Assembly (NCBI RefSeq): GCF_947492815.1
Contig: NZ_CANLOB010000013.1
Coordinates: 1 to 64,000, forward strand
Length of the DNA stretch: 64,000 nucleotides
Origin: an uncultured Dokdonia sp.
Lineage (GTDB): Bacteria; Bacteroidota; Bacteroidia; Flavobacteriales; Flavobacteriaceae
Direction of reading: 5' to 3'
Positions 1 through 7,549 of this stretch are shown in pieces; positions within the stretch are counted from its first letter, which is position 1; each line of letters begins with the position of its first letter. Position numbers and translations under genes: made by a program. The notes beneath the pieces are model-generated. The model had not been told where the DNA came from, made no database searches, and was given only the letters and a program-made list of their open reading frames with translations.

Positions 1-131
1 GACAATTGTAAAATGAGTAATTAATAGCTCAGGTAGAATTAACTTTAATAAGTCTAAGGACAGTTCCATTTTTTTTTTACAAAAATCCAACTTCTATTTT
101 AATTCACACACAACTTTTAGGAATGATCCGT

Positions 132-181
132 GATCCAATTCTAAAAAGTGTAGCTTCCAGCACACTTTTTAGAATTGGATC
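132..181. repeat. Perfect 20-bp inverted repeat (hairpin) at the head of a tandem array
   Basis: The arms 132-151 and 162-181 are exact reverse complements, separated by a 10-nt loop. The right arm is the first part of copy 1 of the 85-bp tandem array, so the left arm is an inverted partial copy of the same unit. There is no T-run typical of a terminator. This is seen directly in the sequence; its function is unknown. Confidence 0.85.
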
Positions 182-453
182 GTTCCTACGAACCCTCATC
201 GGCTTCCTTTTGTTTTAGAGTTATATAGTGTTTTTTAGTTTCTAGCACACTTTTTAGAATTGGATCGTTCCTACGAACCCTCATCGGCTTCCTTTTATTT
301 TAGAGTTATATAGTGTTTTTTAGCTTCCAGCACACTTTTTAGAATTGGATCGTTCCTACGAACCCTCATCGGCTTCCTTTTGTTTTAGAGTTATGTAGTG
401 TTTTTTAGTTTCTAGCACACTTTTTAGAATTGGATCGTTCCTAAGCAATAACA
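152..453. repeat. 85-bp tandem repeat, about 3.5 copies, alternating in pairs
   Basis: Copies start at 152, 237, 322 and 407 and the last stops near 453. Copies 1 and 3 begin AGCTTCCAGCACAC, while copies 2 and 4 begin AGTTTCTAGCACAC. Copy 2 also differs from 1 and 3 at a further base (CTTTTATTT instead of CTTTTGTTT). The array therefore looks like a 170-bp dimer that was duplicated. No open reading frame runs through it and the copies are directly adjacent, so it is not a CRISPR array. Confidence 0.9.
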
Positions 454-495
454 CAGATTCTTTATAAGAGGCTTCAAAATTAACTAGTTGTCGTC

Positions 496-553
496 CTGAG
501 CGTGTCGAAGTAGATTTGATAACTAAAATGCTTATAAACTTCGATAGGCTCAG
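496..553. repeat. REP-like imperfect inverted repeat
   Basis: The arms CTGAGCGTGTCGAAGT (496-511) and ACTTCGATAGGCTCAG (538-553) are reverse complements with three mismatches. The CTGAGC...TCGAAG wording resembles a dispersed intergenic repeat I recall from flavobacterial genomes; that link is from memory. It lies in the gene-free stretch 454-706, where I see nothing else. Confidence 0.6.
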
Positions 554-706
554 TTTTACAAATAAAAATGACTTTTTAAAACAAGACTAACTCTGCGAAT
601 CTCTATGAGCTTCCTGTAATATATAGTTGTATTATTGATTTATAATGAAAATAAATGCGATTGTAACATGAGAGTAATAGAGTTCAATACAAGTGCCTCT
701 AAGAAT

Positions 707-913
707 TTAACTGAAAAGATAAAATATAATTAATAGAATGATGCCAATAATCCAGAATACAAAATGATTCAAACAACTTTGTAATAACACCTCAAAGCAC
801 CCATTTCCGTTTCCATCATCAATACTAAGATTGAATACATCAAAAAAATCACCAATTGAAAAAGATGAATCATTTTTTGATGTATTCTTTTTCGGATCAT
901 TCTTTTTTTTCAT
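707..913 (-). CDS. Small tail-anchored membrane protein, unknown function
   Basis: A 68-residue reading frame with a hydrophilic, lysine-rich N-terminal half and one C-terminal hydrophobic helix (about residues 50-68) that runs to the last residue, as in a tail-anchored protein. I prefer the ATG at 911-913; a TTG one codon upstream would add one residue. It lies downstream of two even smaller membrane proteins on the same strand. No family is recognised, and the coding call rests on the plausible composition and single helix. Confidence 0.5.
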   Translation of the reverse strand: MKKKNDPKKNTSKNDSSFSIGDFFDVFNLSIDDGNGNGCFEVLLQSCLNHFVFWIIGIILLIIFYLFS

Positions 914-947
914 CAAACAAAAATATTAATACTAATACTAGCAGTAG

Positions 948-1061
948 TTAGCGTTTTCTATTTCTTCGAATCAAATAGATAATTAATCCAATGAAACTAA
1001 TAACTATTAGAAATAAAACGATAAGTATAAGAATTTGCCAAGGACCAATAGTTGAAGACAT
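948..1061 (-). CDS. 37-residue single-helix membrane protein
   Basis: The frame begins MSSTIGPWQ, continues with a long hydrophobic helix rich in Leu/Ile, and ends in a basic RRNRKR tail. This is the layout of a one-pass inner-membrane microprotein with its basic end in the cytoplasm. The GPWQ-hydrophobic-basic arrangement is common among small flavobacterial membrane proteins, but I cannot name a family. A 26-bp repeat shared with the next gene lies just upstream (1075-1100). Confidence 0.5.
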   Translation of the reverse strand: MSSTIGPWQILILIVLFLIVISFIGLIIYLIRRNRKR

Positions 1062-1074
1062 AGAGAAATATTTT

Positions 1075-1100
1075 AATTAAATATAAACAAACTAAAATCT
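1075..1100 (-). promoter_or_regulatory. Upstream repeat copy A (possible duplicated promoter/leader)
   Basis: This 26-bp stretch recurs at 1271-1296 with one mismatch. Each copy sits immediately upstream of a minus-strand microprotein gene. Read on the minus strand it contains TTAGTTTG, one base from the Bacteroidota -7 consensus TAnnTTTG. The repetition is direct observation; the promoter role is inference. Confidence 0.4.
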
Positions 1101-1104
1101 GTAG

Positions 1105-1269
1105 TTATTTATACTTTTTAAATATTGTTCTAATAGCAAGTACAAGTAATAATATGCAAATTGCAATAATAAAAAAGGCACTTGGTGTAGAAAAATCTAG
1201 AGTAAACCCTGATGTAGTATTCACAGGACCACTGGTAGGTGTTCCTTTTTGTAAATGTAAAAAAATCAT
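1105..1269 (-). CDS. 54-residue single-helix membrane protein
   Basis: An ATG-initiated frame: a polar Gly/Pro/Thr-rich N-terminal half (GTPTSGPVNTTSG) and then one hydrophobic helix at about residues 31-49, ending KKYK. The layout matches the 47-residue protein at 37393-37536 (polar P/S/N-rich start, one helix, basic tail), so both may belong to one flavobacterial microprotein type. It is too short for standard ORF thresholds. Confidence 0.5.
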   Translation of the reverse strand: MIFLHLQKGTPTSGPVNTTSGFTLDFSTPSAFFIIAICILLLVLAIRTIFKKYK

Positions 1270-1270
1270 C

Positions 1271-1296
1271 AATTAAATATAAACAAACTAAGATCT
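1271..1296 (-). promoter_or_regulatory. Upstream repeat copy B (possible duplicated promoter/leader)
   Basis: This is the second copy of the 26-bp element at 1075-1100. It begins one base beyond the ATG of the 54-residue gene. The minus-strand TTAGTTTG lies 13 nt from the ATG, which would give a very short 5' UTR if it is a -7 element. Promoter function is inferred. Confidence 0.4.
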
Positions 1297-1385
1297 AGAA
1301 TTAATTTTCCTCTTCAAAAACATATGAGACTAAAAGTCATTTTTTTTTCATTAATTAGCAATTCTTAATATTTAGTTAACCATTT

Positions 1386-2012
1386 ATGAAAAACATACTT
1401 TGCACTTTAATCTTCTTGGGAAGTTTTACCATGAGTGCACAACAAAAAGCAGTTACAGAATTAGGAGAAGAAGTATTTTTGTATCAGAATGGGACTTGGA
1501 AATATGCAAATGTAGAAGATGAAGCTGCTAGAGTAACCCCTGTTAATCCGGATCCTTTTTTTAAAGATGAAGACGCAACTTTTTTACTTAAAAGTAAAGT
1601 TACAAACGTTGGTTTCTGGCTAGATCCAACAGAATGGAGCTTCCAAAAAGCAAAAGATAATCCTGAAGCTGAGTATGAACTTCAATTAAAAGGGGAAGAT
1701 TTATACGGGATGATCATCACAGAAAAACTAGAAATTCCTATTGAAAACCTAAAAGAAATTGCTTTGGAAAATGGGAGGGAAGCCGCACCAGATTTAGAAG
1801 TAATCCAAGAAGAATATAGAACTGTAAATGATCAGAAAGTATTATTTTTACAACTTAACGGTACTTTACAAGGCATTAAGTTTACATATTATGGCTATTA
1901 TTATTCAAGTCCTGAGGGAACTGTACAATTTATAATGTATACCTCACAAGGACTTTTAAAAGCGTATATTGAAGATTGTGAAAAAGCCTTAAATGGATTT
2001 GTAAAAATATAG
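1386..2012 (+). CDS. Secreted hypothetical protein
   Basis: A 208-residue protein with a clear signal peptide (about residues 1-18, ending TMSAQ). It is followed by a short motif (EVFLYQNGTWKY, residues 29-40) that is frequent at the start of exported flavobacterial proteins of unknown role. The rest is acidic and mixed alpha/beta, with no catalytic motif I can recognise. It is monocistronic and ends at a strong hairpin at 2050-2081. Export to the periplasm or beyond is inferred from the signal peptide. Confidence 0.75.
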   Translation: MKNILCTLIFLGSFTMSAQQKAVTELGEEVFLYQNGTWKYANVEDEAARVTPVNPDPFFKDEDATFLLKSKVTNVGFWLDPTEWSFQKAKDNPEAEYELQLKGEDLYGMIITEKLEIPIENLKEIALENGREAAPDLEVIQEEYRTVNDQKVLFLQLNGTLQGIKFTYYGYYYSSPEGTVQFIMYTSQGLLKAYIEDCEKALNGFVKI

Positions 2013-2049
2013 ACATACCAGCATAAATAACCAACCAACCAACTAGAGA

Positions 2050-2081
2050 ATTCCCCATCTTAAGACCATTAGATGGGGAAT
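2050..2081. terminator. Hairpin between convergent genes
   Basis: The arms ATTCCCCATCT (2050-2060) and AGATGGGGAAT (2071-2081) pair perfectly over 11 bp with a 10-nt loop. They lie between the plus-strand stop at 2012 and the minus-strand stop at 2097, so the hairpin could serve both genes. The flanking T/A runs are short. Confidence 0.65.
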
Positions 2082-2096
2082 TTATAATAGAAGGGG

Positions 2097-2471
2097 TTAA
2101 TCTAAATAAAGTGTAAAATCATTTACATTTATAGACGTATAATTACATCCTACATTAGAATCTCTATAAGGTCTCGCTATTATTATATTACTTAACGATA
2201 TATTTAATGGAGTAAGTATAGTAGGTGTTGCAGCCATGTATCCAGTGCATATGGTAATTTTAGGTTTTCCAGGATATATTTTCCATCCAGTTCCTCCAGA
2301 AGTTTGATCAGTAAGTGGGTGTGCACCTATAACATATGTAGCAAAATCTATACGGTCATCGTCATTCAGTAAGTATGAAATATTAGGCGAAGGTCCATAA
2401 TTAATTCCATTTGGAATGAATACCTCAACACAATTTGATCTATATAAAATGTAGTGAAATTTTCTGCCCAT
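2097..2471 (-). CDS. Hypothetical protein, probably the 3' part of a frameshifted gene
   Basis: A 124-residue frame opening at ATG 2469-2471, with no signal peptide and no recognised domain. It contains a beta-rich segment (VFIPNGINYGPSPN) and two cysteines near its ends. The minus strand upstream (2653 down to about 2456) is open in another frame and encodes a plausible Pro/Asn-rich stretch ending PPPPTAPETSEVYYEW, with no start codon. A -1 shift near 2456-2462 joins the two. I therefore suspect the true gene spanned roughly 2097-2653 and is broken, and that the ATG used here is fortuitous. Confidence 0.4.
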   Translation of the reverse strand: MGRKFHYILYRSNCVEVFIPNGINYGPSPNISYLLNDDDRIDFATYVIGAHPLTDQTSGGTGWKIYPGKPKITICTGYMAATPTILTPLNISLSNIIIARPYRDSNVGCNYTSINVNDFTLYLD

Positions 2472-2653
2472 TCGTAGTAGACTTCTGATGTTTCAGGGGC
2501 TGTTGGAGGCGGAGGATTGTCACTTGTTAATGCATTATTAGGTGGTCGTTGTACTCCAATATTAGGTTTACAGTTTCCTACATAGTATTGGAGAGATTTG
2601 TATCTAAATGCCGATCTGAAGTTTGGATAATTAGTACTTACACCTATAATAAT
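2402..2653 (-). pseudogene. Start-less open frame upstream of the 124-aa ORF; likely 5' part of a decayed gene
   Basis: On the minus strand this frame is open from just after a TAA at 2654-2656 to about 2402. It has no ATG, GTG or TTG start before the natural-looking coding segment (NYPNFRSAFRYKS; then PPNNALTSDNPPPP). The AAATTTC heptamer at 2456-2462 sits in the phase that would allow a -1 shift into the downstream frame. Loss of both start and frame argues for decay rather than programmed shifting. No family is recognised. Confidence 0.4.
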
Positions 2654-2658
2654 TTATT

Positions 2659-2856
2659 TTAAAATGTAATACATCTATTGGATCCACATCTTCCAAGACA
2701 ATTATAATTATCTGATGCATAAAAACGTGCTCCATGACCTAAACCAGCACATCCTACTTGGCAAGCAATAGGAATAGGATTTATACCTCCTTTGATTTGT
2801 TTTTGCTCTTGAGTATTTAATGTGTTTGCGCCTTTTAAATTCATTAATTTTTTCAT
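2659..2856 (-). CDS. Bacteriocin-like double-glycine leader peptide precursor
   Basis: A 65-residue precursor. Residues 1-24 form a textbook double-glycine leader: basic start, then LKGANTLNTQEQKQIKGG, the pattern cleaved by C39-peptidase/ABC exporters. The predicted mature part (residues 25-65) begins INPIPIACQVGC and carries five cysteines in 41 residues plus several glycines, as in secreted bacteriocin-like or modified peptides. No transporter or maturation enzyme lies in this window, so processing would be in trans. Its own downstream neighbour is a broken gene. The leader match is family knowledge; antimicrobial activity is inference. Confidence 0.7.
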   Translation of the reverse strand: MKKLMNLKGANTLNTQEQKQIKGGINPIPIACQVGCAGLGHGARFYASDNYNCLGRCGSNRCITF

Positions 2857-3132
2857 GATAATAAGTATTAAATTAATTAGCTCTCGAATAATTTAGAGAC
2901 ATTCAGGTTTATGTCTTTATTTATAGGATGTGTATCGTTATTTTTAAAAATGGTTGCTTTCTATTTTGAATAACTATTTTACAAAGTACTGTAAATAAAT
3001 AAGTTGAATATATGATAATGAGTGAATGAGGTCATTTATTTATCAAACGTAAGAAGTGATTTCGTAAACGTTTATTAAATTATTTATAAAAAAAATTATC
3101 CTTAAATAATTTATTATGCACGGTATTCCATA
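2857..3132. other. Intergenic AT-rich region without a visible gene
   Basis: Upstream region of the GG-leader peptide gene. It is strongly AT-rich with no convincing open frame on either strand. I find no perfect TAnnTTTG element in the correct orientation close to the start at 2856. Confidence 0.5.
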
Positions 3133-3166
3133 ATAAAAAAATCCTACTAGTTTTTACTAGTAGGAT
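3133..3166 (-). terminator. Intrinsic terminator of the DUF4369 lipoprotein gene
   Basis: The arms 3141-3151 (ATCCTACTAGT) and 3156-3166 (ACTAGTAGGAT) form an 11-bp perfect stem with a 4-nt loop. On the minus strand it is followed by a T-run (3135-3140 read as A on the plus strand). It sits 30 bp past the stop codon of the gene at 3197-3904. Confidence 0.9.
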
Positions 3167-3196
3167 GTAATACTTATAATACCAAAGAAAATTTAT

Positions 3197-3904
3197 TTAT
3201 TCTTGCTCTTTAGATGTTCGTTCTTCAATCAATTTTTTAAGTTGTTTACCATATTTAGAACGCTGTATTTTATTTGGAAAACGATTATATAATGTATCTA
3301 GGTACGTAATATTCGCATCTGGAATTTGGCTTAGTATCAGAAAAGGAGCCATTTCTAGGTTTGCATTTGTAGAAGCAAACTGTCCAGTGTACCTATATTT
3401 AGATTTTAATAAACGCTGTAATGAGTCATCATATTTCAAAATATCTTCTTGAATTCCAGATATCTGAGCATCATATGACCCTTTAATAAGGTCAAGATTT
3501 TTATCATTAAACTTCTGATTCATTTTTTGAAACTCAGTCCATCTCATCTGATTTTCTGCGCCAATCACAGCTGCAAATCCTTCAAAATTCTTTAGAGAAG
3601 TTGTAATATTCATTTCACCAGGTTCTGCAAAAAACATGATACGATCATCATATCCAGATGCATCTACTTTATCTAAGTGTAAATACAATACTTCGGTTTC
3701 TTTTAGGTCAAGTGAAAATTCAAATTCTGGATCACCATCTACTACGAGAGAATCTATATTGGTTAATATTGTATCCTGAATACGTTGTAAATATAGGGTT
3801 CCTTTCTTAAGACCTTTTACGGTTCCAGAAACAGTAAAGTTTTTTGATTCAGAACAAGAAACTACAACACAAGTTAATACTAAAAGGACAAAAAATCTTC
3901 TCAT
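3197..3904 (-). CDS. DUF4369 domain-containing lipoprotein
   Basis: A 235-residue protein with an SPII signal: hydrophobic residues 3-16, then lipobox VVSC with the lipidated Cys at 17. Residues about 23-120 (FTVSGTVKGLKKGTLYLQR...) match the beta-rich DUF4369 module usually found at the N-terminus of Bacteroidota thioredoxin-like lipoproteins. Here the thioredoxin domain and any CxxC motif are missing, and a charged helical region takes its place. It is probably a periplasm-facing envelope lipoprotein. Its expression unit ends at the terminator at 3133-3166. Confidence 0.75.
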   Translation of the reverse strand: MRRFFVLLVLTCVVVSCSESKNFTVSGTVKGLKKGTLYLQRIQDTILTNIDSLVVDGDPEFEFSLDLKETEVLYLHLDKVDASGYDDRIMFFAEPGEMNITTSLKNFEGFAAVIGAENQMRWTEFQKMNQKFNDKNLDLIKGSYDAQISGIQEDILKYDDSLQRLLKSKYRYTGQFASTNANLEMAPFLILSQIPDANITYLDTLYNRFPNKIQRSKYGKQLKKLIEERTSKEQE

Positions 3905-3954
3905 TAATATGGTTTCAATTAAAGCACAAAGATGCTATTAATTTTATTGAAATA

Positions 3955-5256
3955 CTAGCCTACAGATGCCATTTCCATTAAAATTGTACACAATATGGCT
4001 CCATAGGTTCCAACAACATATCCAAAAACAGCTAGTAATACACCCACACTCGCTAGTGAAGGATGAAACTCTGCTGCTACAACTGGAGCAGAAGCAGCGC
4101 CACCTACATTAGCTTGACTTCCTATAGCTAGGAAAAAATATGGAGCTTTAATTAATTTTGCTACAAGGACTAATAAACCTGCATGAATCGTCATCCATAT
4201 AAGCCCTATAGCAATAAGGCCAGGGTTTTCAAAAATAGATGCTAAATCCATTTTCATTCCAATTGTCGCTACAAGTATGTAAATAAATACACTTCCTATT
4301 TTACTCGCACCAGCACCTTCATAAGTCTTAGCTTTGGTATATGATAAAATAATACCAATAGCTGTAACAATTGTAACCATCCAGAAAAATTTACCTGTTA
4401 ATGAAGCTAAAGCAGAGTCTTTATTTCCAAATGCTTCAAAAGAAGATAGCCAATTAGACATGCCAGTGGCTCCCCAATGTGCAATGGCAACAGCCCCAAA
4501 AGCTAATCCTAGCATAATCATAATGTCAGAAAGCGTTGGGTTACGTTTTATGCTTGCCGCATATGTAGATACTTTTTCTTTTAGAGCTTCTATAGCACTA
4601 TTATCAGCTTTAAACCACCTATCTATTTTTGCAGATTTTCCTATACCTAATAATAAAATAGCCATCCATAGATTTGCAACAAATATATCTATGAGTACCA
4701 TTCCTCCATATTTAGCTTGATTGTATTCATATATTTCCAGCATAGCTGTTTGATTGGCGCCACCACCTATCCAACTTCCAGCTACAGTGGCGAGCCCTTT
4801 CCAAATAGCATTAATACCTTCGCCTTCCAATGTAGAAGGACTAATCCAGCCTACTATTAGTATGGCAATAGGACCACCAATAATAATACCTACTGTTCCC
4901 GTAAAGAACATGATTATAGCTTTAGAACCTAAATTACGAACAGCTTTTATATCTATACTTAATGTCATTAAAAGCAGTGCAGCTGGGAGTAAATATCGTG
5001 ATGCCACATGATACACCTGAGACCCTTCTTCTATAAAATCACATTCATCAGTACAGTATGACCATTCAGGACTTATAATATTAAAAGAATTTAAAATTGC
5101 AGGAAGCAAATAGCACATGAGAAGCGCTGGAACATATTTATAGAATTTTTTCCAGAAACCCTCTTTTTTACTAGAGGTGTAAAAAACAAAAGCTAATATG
5201 ATTAATAATATTCCAAAGACTATGGCGTCGTTTGTAAATAAAGGTCTTGTATCCAT
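3955..5256 (-). CDS. DUF819 family membrane transporter
   Basis: A 433-residue polytopic protein with about ten or more hydrophobic helices. Characteristic stretches such as YLLPAALLLMTLSIDIKAV and AGSWIGGGANQTAM match the DUF819 (YjcL) family, distantly related to bacterial sodium/glutamate-type carriers. The substrate is unknown. A negatively charged, Cys-containing loop (CTDECDF, near residues 68-74) lies outside the predicted helices. A GCTTTCGCGAAAGC palindrome sits in the upstream gap (5281-5294). Confidence 0.8.
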   Translation of the reverse strand: MDTRPLFTNDAIVFGILLIILAFVFYTSSKKEGFWKKFYKYVPALLMCYLLPAILNSFNIISPEWSYCTDECDFIEEGSQVYHVASRYLLPAALLLMTLSIDIKAVRNLGSKAIIMFFTGTVGIIIGGPIAILIVGWISPSTLEGEGINAIWKGLATVAGSWIGGGANQTAMLEIYEYNQAKYGGMVLIDIFVANLWMAILLLGIGKSAKIDRWFKADNSAIEALKEKVSTYAASIKRNPTLSDIMIMLGLAFGAVAIAHWGATGMSNWLSSFEAFGNKDSALASLTGKFFWMVTIVTAIGIILSYTKAKTYEGAGASKIGSVFIYILVATIGMKMDLASIFENPGLIAIGLIWMTIHAGLLVLVAKLIKAPYFFLAIGSQANVGGAASAPVVAAEFHPSLASVGVLLAVFGYVVGTYGAILCTILMEMASVG

Positions 5257-5280
5257 AAAAATTTAGTTAATGTTTTATAC

Positions 5281-5294
5281 GCTTTCGCGAAAGC
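5281..5294. repeat. Iterated palindrome GCTTTCGCGAAAGC, intergenic
   Basis: An exact copy within the 20-bp form TACGCTTTCGCGAAAGCGTA (5278-5297), in the gap between the DUF819 and CBM9/DUF5916 genes. It is one of 12 exact copies in the window. Confidence 0.9.
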
Positions 5295-5315
5295 GTACTC
5301 AGCACCACAATATAG

Positions 5316-7508
5316 TTATAAATATAACCAATACGTTACTTTAAGATTAATAGAGCGCACACGTGGAGCAAAAACATTATCTGTAAAATAGTTGTCATTA
5401 TACACCAGGAAAAGATCCGAAAGTGGTGCAAAACGCCATTGTAATCTTGAATTAATACCAAGATTGTCTTGCAACGAACTGTATTGAATCAATGTATTCC
5501 AGAATAATGATTTATTGAAAGTTACTTCCATACGCGGACTAATGAGCCAGATATCATTATCTGAAAATGGATCGGGTAAATCAATACGGTCATAACGAGC
5601 ATTTAACCCAAAAACCAAATGTGGTTGTAATCGTAAATTTATGCCTCCTCGCAGTGTGAGTAAATCACCATTAAAAAACTCTCCATAGGTAGTATTTAGA
5701 TTGTACGAAAAAATACTACGCATGTCTGATCTGTATTCTGCTTCTACACTTTCGTAATAATACTCTGTGCCAGCAGCGAGTTCTAATCCATCTGATCTTG
5801 AAGGATCAAAACCATCAAAAAGTAATGTGTATCGAGAACGTGCCGTAATACTAAGATTACTGGTGTTTTTAAATTCTGCTTGCCAACGAGGCGCAAACGT
5901 ATGGTCTGCTTTTTGAAAATCTAATTCTGGGCGAAAAACAAAGAAAGTTCCTAATGAGAAAATATGTCTGTTTATTTTTCCGCTTTTGGGAAAAATAAGA
6001 CGTTCCACTCTATTAAAAGATCTAAAAATATCTTTACGAGGGATGAATCCTAAATCAGAATTAAAATTTTCACCAACAAAAATATTAGAAGTAAGGACAC
6101 GCCAGTTATTACGATTGTATTCTAAGCGTGCTCCGCCAGAAAAATCATTGCTAGTGGTATTGGGTGTAAAGGACTTGTGAATAAAGAATTTTCCATTCCA
6201 ACTATTGTCTTTATTTGCTAAGTTATAATCTAGTCCTATCAGTCTGTTATATTCTTCATCTGGTGTGACAAAACTTTCGTTACTCGTATTTTGTCGGTTT
6301 ACAAAAATAACGCCTAGGTTAGAGCGACTAAATACTTTGTGTTGTAACGCTACAACCGTATTGTTATTTCCTGCAATCTCTTGCTGGGCATCATTTGCGG
6401 TTTGTATATTAAGTAAGCCTATTCTAAAATTATTATTTAATTTTCCGCTTAATCGAGCACCTGCGAGAATATCATTTTGTGTAGTGTTTCCATCTATATC
6501 TGTAGCGATACCTATACGTCTAGAGAAGAAAGGGTTTGCTGCGCGAGAATCTCCAAAATCTGCAAATAGATCATTATTTTCAATAAAGAACTGACGTCGT
6601 TCAGGTAAATTTACTTCAAAACGACTCAAATTTGTAATGACGTTATCTACTTCTACCTGAGAGAAATCAGGATTTATAGTGACATCTAAGTTAAGGCTGT
6701 TTCCTATCGTGAATTTTGCATCACCACCTACTTTGATATCTGTAGTTTCTTCATCTGTTTCAAAATCTTTCCCAACTAACCCATTTACATATGGAATAAC
6801 TGATATAGGACTACGCGGACTTCCTAATGGTTTTTCAAAAACCATATCGCCCATATAGGCCAGATTAAAAATAAACTGGCTTTGTGGAATTTGAATCCAC
6901 GTATTTCGTTCGTTTCCTTGGGTATCAAATTGATAAGAGTTAAAACGCCATCGAGTTTCGCCTTCTCGAAACTTTAATGCAGAAAAGGGGATGGCCCATT
7001 CGCATATATAATAACCATCGTATTTCTCAGTTTCTCCTACCCATTTTGTATCCCAACTGGTAGTAAAGCCTCGTAGGTCTGTACCTCCACCAGAAACTAA
7101 AGCTTCTCGTAAAACACCTTCTGGATTTGATCCAAAAAGAAAGGCATTGGCACCATCATTAAATGTATCAAACATTAAGGTGATATTATCACTTCCCCCA
7201 GCTCTAAAATCACGACGTAATGAAGGAACAATGTAATCATTCCCAGGAGCGTATACTTTAATTCCTACATATAGTTTTTGATCGTCATATAAGAATCTAA
7301 TTTCTGTTTGGCTTTTAGCTTGAATCGTATCTGTAGGGAAGTACTGCCAGAAATTTTTAGCTGGCTCTACTTGACTCCATACCTTTTCATCTAGTTTGCC
7401 ATCTATTATTATATCTGAATCAATATATTTTACAAAGACCTCCTTTTCCTGAGAGAAGGATAGAAAAGTCACATGCAAGATGGCTAGCAAGAGTATTTTT
7501 TTGCACAT
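5316..7508 (-). CDS. CBM9-like / DUF5916 outer-membrane protein
   Basis: A 730-residue protein with a signal peptide (about 1-19, ending SFSQ). Residues about 25-220 (IDGKLDEKVW..., FLYDDQKLYVGIKV) have the carbohydrate-binding family 9 fold signature. The rest is the DUF5916 region, rich in alternating beta strands with a C-terminal aromatic-ending strand (VTYWLYL), as in outer-membrane beta barrels. These proteins are widespread in Bacteroidota and are thought to sit in the outer membrane; the ligand is unknown. On the minus strand TATATTTG (7514-7521) lies only a few bases from the ATG, so the transcript may have almost no 5' UTR. Confidence 0.8.
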   Translation of the reverse strand: MCKKILLLAILHVTFLSFSQEKEVFVKYIDSDIIIDGKLDEKVWSQVEPAKNFWQYFPTDTIQAKSQTEIRFLYDDQKLYVGIKVYAPGNDYIVPSLRRDFRAGGSDNITLMFDTFNDGANAFLFGSNPEGVLREALVSGGGTDLRGFTTSWDTKWVGETEKYDGYYICEWAIPFSALKFREGETRWRFNSYQFDTQGNERNTWIQIPQSQFIFNLAYMGDMVFEKPLGSPRSPISVIPYVNGLVGKDFETDEETTDIKVGGDAKFTIGNSLNLDVTINPDFSQVEVDNVITNLSRFEVNLPERRQFFIENNDLFADFGDSRAANPFFSRRIGIATDIDGNTTQNDILAGARLSGKLNNNFRIGLLNIQTANDAQQEIAGNNNTVVALQHKVFSRSNLGVIFVNRQNTSNESFVTPDEEYNRLIGLDYNLANKDNSWNGKFFIHKSFTPNTTSNDFSGGARLEYNRNNWRVLTSNIFVGENFNSDLGFIPRKDIFRSFNRVERLIFPKSGKINRHIFSLGTFFVFRPELDFQKADHTFAPRWQAEFKNTSNLSITARSRYTLLFDGFDPSRSDGLELAAGTEYYYESVEAEYRSDMRSIFSYNLNTTYGEFFNGDLLTLRGGINLRLQPHLVFGLNARYDRIDLPDPFSDNDIWLISPRMEVTFNKSLFWNTLIQYSSLQDNLGINSRLQWRFAPLSDLFLVYNDNYFTDNVFAPRVRSINLKVTYWLYL

Positions 7509-7549
7509 GATCGCAAATATATATCTAATGAATAGTTAAAATATCGATT

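Noticed and set aside
152..453. Regular repeats as a CRISPR array
   Set aside because: The 85-bp units are directly adjacent with no unique spacers, and no cas gene is present.
5278..5297. Palindromes as ordinary terminators
   Set aside because: Several copies lie inside coding regions and one between divergent genes, and they are not followed by T-runs.
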